The notes under the pieces: model-generated
What the model saw: the letters and a program-made list of their open reading frames with translations, nothing else
Database searches by the model: none
What the model was told of the DNA's origin: nothing
Shown: positions 58,302 to 64,000 of the stretch, piece by piece
How the letters are laid out: every line of letters starts with the position of its first letter
How positions within the stretch are numbered: position 1 is the first letter of the stretch
Origin: Rhodococcus marinonascens NBRC 14363
Lineage (GTDB): Bacteria; Actinomycetota; Actinomycetes; Mycobacteriales; Mycobacteriaceae
Reading direction: 5' to 3'
Assembly: GCF_001894885.1 (NCBI RefSeq)
Contig: NZ_BCXB01000010.1
Location: 102,756 to 166,755 of the forward strand
DNA: 64,000 nt
Made by a program: the position numbers and the translations under genes

Positions 58302-58747
58302 CTCTAACGGTGCGGCGCTCGGGGCTTGACAGGTCGGGCTAGTCGCCGCGGACGGATACGTGGATCAGGTCCGGCGCCACGACCGGGTCCTCATCGCATG
58401 GCCATCCACGGAGGCCATCACGACCCACGCGGATGGCGACGGCGAAGAACGCACATGCCTTGATCAAAACGCCCTAGGCCTCGAGTTTCTCTTGGAGACT
58501 TTTGGCGAGGGAGGCCGATCAAGACACGGGGTTCCCAAGTGAGCTTTGGCAGACCGAAAGGTTCCCGTCGCCGTACGCTCCGGGCACCGGGATCGCCGGC
58601 CTGGTGTCCGCGGTGCCGACGCATCCCTCGCGAGCAGCTATGAACGCCGAAGCATGCCGAACTATCGGCATGCGCGATTCGAGTCTTTGACGATGGTGAC
58701 CGGTGTCACCATCGCTGTCGGATGCACCGGAAGACCGACGAGCGGCA
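58302..58747. other. 446-bp region without a recognisable gene
   Basis: I find no supported ORF. GATGGTGAC and GTCACCATC with a CGGT spacer form a perfect 9-bp inverted repeat at 58692-58713, about 35 bp from the 3' end of the PH-domain gene, possibly its terminator. The rest may be decayed coding sequence. Confidence 0.4.
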
Positions 58748-59110
58748 TCACGTGATGTGTTGGAGGATGACCGTATGCACGTGATGGGCCTTGTCGGTGC
58801 CGCGGAAGTCTGCTTCGAAATTGGTTTGCCCGATGTCGAGGGCGACACTGCTAGACGAGAAGAACTGACCGGCCCACGACTTGTTACTGAGGAACGACAC
58901 AGACCGAATGTTCTTGTACGGGATCGACGTGATCGCGGTGCGCTTTCCGACGAAGCTCTTGTCCTGGATCACGACGCGAAGGTTCGTCATACCGAGGAAC
59001 CCGGTTCCTGCTCCGATGCAGTCGTACACGGCGATGATCGTCTCGCCGGGAAGAACTCCCTGCTCGACCTGCTTCAGTTGCTCCGACTTATCGAAGATCG
59101 GGTCGGTCAT
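58748..59110 (-). CDS. Bacterial PH-domain protein
   Basis: The 120-aa protein resembles small bacterial PH (bPH/YvbH-like) proteins: QGVLPGETIIAVYD at the start, GFLGMTNLRVVIQDKSF (strand pair), and SIPYKNIRSVSF, followed by a C-terminal helix (DKAHHVHTVILQHI). AGGAGGAGCC before the ATG is a strong ribosome-binding site. Such domains bind lipid or protein partners; the role is unknown. It is one of two intact genes in the accessory stretch. Confidence 0.75.
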   Translation of the reverse strand: MTDPIFDKSEQLKQVEQGVLPGETIIAVYDCIGAGTGFLGMTNLRVVIQDKSFVGKRTAITSIPYKNIRSVSFLSNKSWAGQFFSSSSVALDIGQTNFEADFRGTDKAHHVHTVILQHIT

Positions 59111-59289
59111 GGCTCCTCCTGCAACGTCGGTCGGGGTTTGCTCATCGTCTCAAGAAATCTCGTCGCAGGTGACGCGTATCGACCATCGTGAGGGCGCCTT
59201 CGTCGATGCGAAGTGATGGTCGATCGAGGAGAAGGTCGCGATCACTACGCCGCGCATCAAGTCCGGGTCGGCGAACCCTGCCCCGGAAC

Positions 59290-59610
59290 TCAGGCACCCT
59301 GATCGCCGGGATGTGCGTCGGTGCGGACAGCATCGACGACGTCGGTGTACTGCGATCCGGTGGAATGCAGTTCTTGTTCGGCGGGGTGAATGCCCCCCGG
59401 ACCGTTGGAACCGTGCTGCGCGAGTACACCCTCCGTCGTGCTCGCCAGCTCGAATCGGTGATGCGTACATCTTGTCACGCTCGCGAGCCGGGCCGATCTG
59501 TTGCCCGGAATCGGACGCCTGCGATTCGTCGACATCGACTAGCTGCTGCGCCCGGTCCACGGGCACACAAAGGATTGCCGGCACACAGGTAGGTCATACG
59601 AGTCCAACAG
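59290..59610 (+). pseudogene. IS1380-family transposase relic
   Basis: The first frame encodes LIAGMCVGADSIDDVGVLRSGGMQFLFGGVNAP, then TVGTVLREYTLRRARQLESV, the conserved N-terminal part of IS1380 transposases. A frameshift follows, and homology resumes from about 59495 as LLPGIGRLRFVDID. A TAG then replaces a sense codon, followed by LLRPVHGHTKD. The rest of the gene is missing. Upstream, ATCGACCATC and GATGGTCGAT (59178-59187/59215-59224) form an inverted repeat. Confidence 0.75.
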
Positions 59611-59887
59611 TTCGCCGCGTTTTGAGGTCATCTTGGCTATGGTGATGGCGTCTGGCTGGTTCGCCATCGCATGCTCGCGGGTCCACCTCCTTGTCCTCGG
59701 ACTGGACCACCACGCTCTCCAGGAGGTCACGTGCGGACACCGCCGCATCCACGACGTCCGGCCACGGCATCGCCGGAATGATGAGCTGGAGGCGCTGGAC
59801 CTCGACGAAGGCGGTCTCACTGTAGGGACGGGTCTCGTAGAACTGCTCCTCCGAGAGCACGGCCTGGAGGCGGAGCTCCTTGTCCAC
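59594..59887 (-). CDS. Hypothetical protein, probably frameshifted fragment
   Basis: From GTG 59887 the frame gives 97 aa. The first 65 residues look like real protein (LRLQAVLSEEQFYETRPYSETAFVEVQRLQL, VVDAAVSARDLLESVVV), while the end runs into the IS1380 relic. Upstream, a plausible continuation (ELDLLNEFAEALLGAATGG) lies in another frame across a run of six C at about 59908-59914. The original gene may therefore have been longer and frameshifted. I recognise no family. Confidence 0.4.
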   Translation of the reverse strand: MDKELRLQAVLSEEQFYETRPYSETAFVEVQRLQLIIPAMPWPDVVDAAVSARDLLESVVVQSEDKEVDPRACDGEPARRHHHSQDDLKTRRTVGLV

Positions 59888-59984
59888 GGTAAACGTGTTG
59901 CTCCGCCCCCCGTGGCGGCGCCCAGGAGTGCCTCCGCAAACTCATTCAGTAGGTCTAGCTCCCTTCCCGTTTCCGTTGCGGGGC

Positions 59985-60494
59985 TTACAGATCAGCAGAG
60001 TAGCGCGTGGCGGAACGTGTCACGAGTGCGGCGGAGATGATCGCCAGTGTGGCGACTATGGCGGTGAGAGTGGGGATCACAGAGTCGGTTCCTTCACCAG
60101 ATGATGACCCGCGACGGCATGCGTTGTCGGCCAGGCTGTCGACGACCTTTATGGTCTCGACGCTGACCGTCACGATGCGCTCGATCAGGTCCACGACGTG
60201 CCTGTGGTTGTCGTGCTCGTCGCACCAATCGTTGGGGTCGTTGACGATGCCGGACGCCTTGTCGGTTTTGACCCGGTAGCGGTCGATGATCCAGGCAAGC
60301 GCCGAACGGGGCCCGAGTATGTACCGTTCGGCGTCCTCGGGGATGCTGGCGATCGTGACCTTCGGGTTGTAGTTGATGGTCGTGCGGTCAGCGACGTTCT
60401 TGCCGGTCGCGGGGTCCTTCTTCTTGCCCCACTTCATCGTCGACATGCGCCACGTCTCGCGGCCGTCCGGGCTAGCGTCCGGCTCGAGCTGCAC
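59985..60494 (-). pseudogene. C-terminal fragment of a type ISP/predicted helicase restriction protein
   Basis: The frame encodes MKWGKKKDPATGKNVADRTTINYNPKVTI, SIPEDAERYILGPRSALAWIIDRYRVKTDKASGIVNDPNDW and VDLIERIVTVSVETIKVVDSL. This is the C-terminal block of large helicase-containing restriction-modification or defence proteins that normally exceed 1500 residues. The helicase and methylase parts are absent. After KVVDSL the sequence changes to a short hydrophobic tail. It begins next to the Tn3-type repeat. Confidence 0.6.
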
Positions 60495-60515
60495 GTCGAG
60501 GCCGTTCGGCTTGAC

Positions 60516-60920
60516 GGGGGTCGAGGAACAGATCAGCCCGATCCGGCGCTAAGCGCTTTCGATAGCTGAGAGTGCCACATTCGCGTCCTTGCCGAAGTCA
60601 CGTTCCATTCGGTTCAGCACAACGATGTAATCGCGGCGGATGTTCTTCACCGGCACCGTGCCGAGGAATATCCGTATGGCATCCACGATCCCGCCTACCC
60701 GGGACGGGGTAGGCGGGATCGGATCGCGCGGCACCGGCGGCAGTACCGTCTGGTCGGTCCCCATCGAGCAGCCTCCCGCGCTACCGCAGATGAATTACCG
60801 AGTCGACCCCGCACGAAAGATCCATCGCGCCAGTTCGTTCCATAGGTTACCGCAGATAAAGAGCTAGTATCCGCGAGAATTCCTAAGCGCCGGATCGGGC
60901 GGTTCTGTTCCTCGACTCCC
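60516..60920. mobile_element. 405-bp miniature element with Tn3-type 38-bp inverted repeats
   Basis: The left end 60516-60553 starts GGGGGTCGAGGAACAG and ends GGCGCTAAG. The inverted right end 60883-60920 starts GGGAGTCGAGGAACAG and ends GGCGCTTAG. The two 38-bp ends agree at 34 positions. Length 38, a GGGG start and a TAAG-like end are the hallmarks of Tn3-family repeats. There is no transposase. Flanking 5-mers (TTGAC and GATAA) do not match, so no target duplication remains. It contains a perfect 14-bp inverted repeat (60687-60700/60707-60720). Confidence 0.65.
60549..60764 (-). CDS. 71-aa ORF within the miniature element
   Basis: The frame encodes a 71-residue product whose second half (FLGTVPVKNIRRDYIVVLNRMERDFGKDANVAL) looks protein-like, while the first half lies over the internal inverted repeat. 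It may be a passenger or chance ORF. No family recognised. Confidence 0.25.
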   Translation of the reverse strand: MGTDQTVLPPVPRDPIPPTPSRVGGIVDAIRIFLGTVPVKNIRRDYIVVLNRMERDFGKDANVALSAIESA

Positions 60921-61388
60921 GATAAGCGCATAGTCGGCGGCGCTCATGCCGTTGATGGTCAACAGGTCGATCGTCGGAGGGAAGTCGAGCAGGATGAAGT
61001 CGTACTTGCCCTTGAAGGGTTCGAGCGCGTCGGACAATTGCTTCTCGCGGCCGGCCCCGGTCACTACCAATTCGTCACGAACGACCGCGAGTTTCTCGCT
61101 CTCCGGGGGGGTGGGGACGACATCGACGCCTGTGAAGAGTGAAGGCATCACCACATCGTCGATGGTCACGTCCGTGCGGGAGCTCAGTACCTCCGCGATT
61201 CCTAGATCATCGTGTTTGAGGTCGTCCTTCCCGAGCACGGTTGTCATATTTCCCTGGGGGTCGAGATCGACGCACAGCGCGGTCCGCCCTGTTTCAGCGA
61301 TTGCAGCAGCCAGGTGGTAGACCGTTGTTGTCTTCCCGACCCCACCTTTTTGATTGCAAATCGCATATACGGTCGCCGGCATCGGCAT
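60864..61388 (-). pseudogene. parA: Truncated plasmid-type ParA ATPase
   Basis: The frame has a deviant Walker A KGGVGKTTTVYHLAAA, VDLDPQGNMTTVLG (Walker A') and FILLDFPPTIDLLTINGMSAADYALI. It then enters the miniature element at 60921 and ends in 19 unrelated codons. A normal ParA of this class has about 80-100 more residues. ParA segregates plasmids or chromosomes with ParB and parS; none is seen here. The truncation probably inactivates it. Confidence 0.8.
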
Positions 61389-61396
61389 CCTCCCGA

Positions 61397-61589
61397 GCTG
61401 TAGTGCTATAGATTCACGGTGTCATTGACCTACATGATAGGACAGGCAGAGGCCTGTGAGCGGCAGTAACGCTGTGCAACTCGGATCGCCGTCGTCCGTA
61501 CCTCTCTGGTGCTGTAGTGCTGTAGTGCAACGGAGCCACCGATATGACAGTCAGGCTTGTGAGCAGCAGCAATGCTGTAGCACTACAGC
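61397..61589. repeat. Repeats upstream of parA (possible operator/parS or iterons)
   Basis: A 15-bp motif GCTGTAGTGCTATAG occurs at 61397-61411, as GCTGTAGTGCTGTAG at 61511-61525, and inverted at 61575-61589 (CTGTAGCACTACAGC). The first copy lies nine bases before the parA start codon. A looser 25-bp pair, 61453-61477 and 61556-61580, shares the core TGTGAGC.GCAG. This layout is typical of partition operators or iteron arrays. Confidence 0.55.
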
Positions 61590-61784
61590 CCCGTTGCGGT
61601 GTGCAATGGCGGGCAACGGGAAGCAACAGGCGGGGGCCGAGACCGATCCGGCACGCAACGCGGCACGTTCCCGGGGGTTGCCGCTTCCCTCATCGACCAA
61701 TCGGGCGGTTGCCGACCACGGGCCGGGGGACCGGGACGGCAGGGGTGTCAGCAACGACGGTATTGCGCGGTTGCAGGGGTCAGC

Positions 61785-62214
61785 AACAGCACTACCGACG
61801 CGGGAGTCGCCGGCCGGTATGTCCGACGCGATCTTCCAGGGTGTTACAAACTGCTAGTCAACGCGCTGGCCGGATTCATGGTGTTGTCCGCGCGGCGGTC
61901 CGGAATGTTCCGCCGCGACGACGTAGCAGCGTTGTCCCGCCGCTATGTCACCGAGTGCCTGGCGGTGGCGCGCGCCGAAAGTGCCCGGCTCGGCGAAGAC
62001 GTGGTCGAGGAGACGGTCGACCTTGTCCGGTCGGCTCCCGACGATATGGGCACCTCGATGCTTGCCGACCGGGGAAACCCACCGCCGGCTGGAATGGGAC
62101 CTGTGTAACGGGGTGATCATCCGCAAAGGCCGTACCCACGGACTGACCACCCCGATCAGCGACGTCGTGGTGCCGCTGCTGGCCGCGGCCAGCGACGGGA
62201 CCGACCCCGTTTGA
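61785..62214 (+). pseudogene. 2-dehydropantoate 2-reductase (PanE/ApbA) C-terminal relic
   Basis: One frame encodes KLLVNALAGFMVLSARRSGMFRRDD, CLAVARAESARLG and DMGTSMLADRG, the C-terminal helical domain of the PanE family. At about 62075 the frame changes and homology goes on as EWDLCNGVIIRKGRTHGLTTPISDVVVPLLAAAS up to a TGA. The NADP-binding N-terminal half is absent. PanE normally makes pantoate for CoA synthesis; many paralogues have unknown roles. Confidence 0.65.
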
Positions 62215-62666
62215 GAGCCAGGCCCGAACGTCGAGCTGATCGTCAGCCCTGCCGGATGTCGCTTCAAGCTCCAGGCGGACCAAACGGCTCTCCCCGCGCA
62301 CCACGAACCCGTCCACAATGGATTCCCCCTCCCCGGCCAGCGCACCGACCAGCACCAAAGGGCAGCTCGTCGCCTTACAGCAGCCGAGGGGGTTGAAGCA
62401 TCCATGCAACCCGCTCGGATGATCGATCGCGACCTGGCGGAGTTGGGTCACCTACAAAACCCGGGTCACCGCACTTCTGGCCAACCGACCTCGGTAGTCG
62501 CTTGCTGGCCAGACTTCTCGGGGGGACGGCTGTCTCGATAACGAAAAAACACGCCGGAGCACGTGACAGGATTGACGCACCGTAGTCGAGGAAGACGGCG
62601 CGTTGGCTGCCGCACCCTGCGGAGGATCAGCTTGCGCGTGCACCCGTCCTCAGAGAGCAGAACACG
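62215..62666. other. 452-bp region without a supported gene
   Basis: A minus-strand ORF (start at 62451) continues over the panE relic and has no family I know, so I do not call it. A plus-strand frame is also open. The region probably holds the promoter of the SET-domain gene; no clear -10 is seen. Confidence 0.35.
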
Positions 62667-63173
62667 ATGAACAACGGATTCCAGCTTCTGGGCACTAAGG
62701 CCAAGGGAGAAGGTGTATTCGCCACCCGATCTTTCCGGATGGGTGAAACGGTCATGATCGGTGTCATCAAGGGCGAAGTCAGCGCTAACCATTCTCACGC
62801 CTCGCAGGTAAGCGCGGAACGCTGGGTGTTCCACGGCGGCCTGGTCCCTAAGGTCAACCATTCGTGCGACCCGAACTGTGGGGTCCGCCTCAACTCCAGT
62901 GGCGCCCACGATTTCGTAGCCCGCGACGCCATCACCGCAGGCCAGGAGATCACGTTCGATTACGCGATGCGGAACTACACGATCCAACACTTCGCCGCCC
63001 ACTGCCAGTGCGGCTCGCGGCACTGCCGAGACAGCATCACCGGGTGGAAGGACCTCTCCGCCCAACGCAAGGCCGACTATCGCGGCTTCGTAGCGCCCTA
63101 CCTCACCGAACTCGATGCCCAGCACGCCGCAGCCGCGGACCAGCAACGACTCGCCGGCGGGGTTCGGATCTAG
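62667..63173 (+). CDS. Bacterial SET-domain protein (putative protein-lysine methyltransferase)
   Basis: The 168-aa protein is almost only a SET domain. The strand GEGVFATRSFRMGETV opens it. NHSCDPNCG (Asn64-His65-Ser66) forms the SAM-binding pseudoknot, and GQEITFDYA has the catalytic Tyr99. A post-SET CQCGSRHC (Cys113, 115, 120) would bind zinc together with Cys67. All key residues are present. Bacterial homologues methylate lysines of histone-like or other proteins; the target here is unknown. ATG start at 62667 with GAGCAG before it. Confidence 0.85.
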   Translation: MNNGFQLLGTKAKGEGVFATRSFRMGETVMIGVIKGEVSANHSHASQVSAERWVFHGGLVPKVNHSCDPNCGVRLNSSGAHDFVARDAITAGQEITFDYAMRNYTIQHFAAHCQCGSRHCRDSITGWKDLSAQRKADYRGFVAPYLTELDAQHAAAADQQRLAGGVRI

Positions 63174-63336
63174 AACTCCAGTCGTTCGCAGTGTGGGAAC
63201 GGTGTTGATCGAGACGACCAGTGTTCGCAGGCCATCCGGTTACGGAGCGGGCCTGCCAGGTTGAGGCAGGGAGCCGAGGCGGGCGCTGAAGTGCGACTCG
63301 CCGGACATTACCCGAGTTGGGAGAAACCGAATACGT

Positions 63337-64000
63337 ATGTCCAAACTAAAGCCGAAGTACGATGAGCTGCAGTCGATCTTCGATATCTCGAATGAGTTCT
63401 TCGAACTGTTCTTAGGCCCGACGATGGGCTATACCTGCGGGTACTTCGAACGCGACGATATGACTACCGACGAGGCTCAAAACGCCAAGTTCGATCTGGC
63501 GCTGGGCAAGCTGAACCTCGAACCGGGGATGACGCTGCTCGATGTCGGCTGCGGCTGGGGCGGCGGCATGCAACGGGCGATCGAGAACTACGACGTCAAC
63601 GTCATCGGGCTCACACTCAGCGAGCGTCAACGCCAGTACGCCGTGGCTAAGCTGGCCAAGGTTCCCACCAAGCGCAAGGTCGAGGTGCGACTGCAAGGCT
63701 GGGAAGAGTTCGACGAGAAGGTCGATCGGATCGTGTCCATCGGAGCGTTCGAACACTTCGGCCACGACCGCTACGGCGCGTTCTTCACGATGGCCTATGA
63801 CGCGTTGCCGCAAGACGGGTCGATGCTGTTGCACACCATCACCGGCGCGGACCGGGACGAGGCGAAAAAAATAGGCCTCAAGATGACGTTCGAGATGGCC
63901 CGATTCGCGAAGTTCATCATGACTGAAATCTTTCCCGGCGGCCGGCTGCCGTCGGTGCCGATGGTCGAGGAACTCGCCACCCAAGCCGGGTTCACCGTAG
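63337..64000 (+). CDS. Mycolate cyclopropane synthase/methyltransferase (partial)
   Basis: The frame starts at ATG 63337 (GGGAGAAACC upstream) and runs off the window after about 221 codons. [27 protein letters not shown]-like start (here [14 protein letters not shown]), [12 protein letters not shown] (SAM motif I), IGLTLSERQ and SIGAFEHFG are the CmaA/MmaA/UmaA family marks. Such enzymes add methyl or cyclopropane groups to mycolic-acid double bonds. It supports a mycolic-acid-containing host. The 163-bp gap to the SET gene contains no other gene. Confidence 0.9.
   Translation, partial: [221 protein letters not shown]

Noticed and set aside
61948..62451. Minus-strand ORF of 167 aa across the panE relic
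   Set aside because: It is largely the shadow of the panE relic, and its N-terminal part matches no family I know.
62515..62560. GGGGGGACGG...AACGAAAAAACACGCC resembling a Tn21-type end
   Set aside because: Only part of the 38-bp pattern fits and no partner end was found.

Overview
The window is high-GC actinobacterial chromosome, most likely Rhodococcus (R. jostii/opacus group) or a close mycolic-acid relative. The gene order hisDCB-hisH-hisA(priA)-impA-hisF-hisI, then bcp / trpE-trpC-trpB-trpA-lgt, pyk-tesB, pdtaR, polA-rpsA-coaE-DUF402-uvrB-usp follows the Mycobacterium tuberculosis Rv1599-Rv1636 backbone as I recall it. A mycolate-type methyltransferase runs off the right end. The species assignment is inference; no search was run.

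Layout. 0.1-10.3 kb: a long acyl-CoA dehydrogenase, then an almost gap-free histidine operon that also carries a small membrane protein, an MFS transporter and an inositol-monophosphatase-like gene, ending with a tautomerase. 10.5-12.0 kb: a complete IS30-family element with inverted repeats. 12-14.4 kb: a secreted GH16 glucanase, a MarR regulator and a Bcp peroxiredoxin. 14.4-21.8 kb: the trp operon (trpE, a Trp-associated membrane protein, trpC, trpB, trpA) fused by overlaps to lgt and a TM2 protein. trpD and trpF are absent; the HisA here has the PriA-type loop that would supply TrpF activity. 22.1-23.4 kb: a relic of gltBD reduced by deletion to the start of gltB joined to the end of gltD. 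23.4-29.4 kb: pyk, tesB, a BacA/SbmA-like ABC exporter-fold protein, an SRPBCC protein, two minisatellites, an odd tRNA-Leu(CAA) and the ANTAR regulator pdtaR. 29.6-35.2 kb: a branched-chain amino-acid type ABC system whose binding protein faces its permease/ATPase genes across a bidirectional terminator. 35.4-45.2 kb: polA, thioredoxin, a GlxA-type regulator, a drug/metabolite transporter, a 2H phosphoesterase, a deletion relic of an isocitrate/isopropylmalate dehydrogenase, a polar amino-acid ABC operon and a methyltransferase. 45.5-55.3 kb: rpsA, coaE, DUF402, uvrB, an SCO6745-family protein, usp and a HelD/HelR-type RNA-polymerase-associated ATPase.

55.5-64 kb: metPS-type methionine/alanine uptake, then an accessory stretch (about 57.3-63.3 kb) full of broken genes: a miniature IS5 derivative, an IS1380 relic, a helicase C-terminal fragment, a 405-bp element with Tn3-type 38-bp inverted repeats that truncates a plasmid-type parA, short repeats upstream of parA, and a panE relic. 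Two genes in it look intact: a PH-domain protein and a bacterial SET-domain protein. The latter lies just before the mycolate cyclopropane/methyltransferase gene.

Themes: tightly overlapping (ATGA/GTGA) biosynthetic operons; several relics in which only the two ends of a gene or element survive; and a small integrated-element graveyard at the right end. Start codons and intergenic signals are my own reading; family names come from motif recognition, not from a database.
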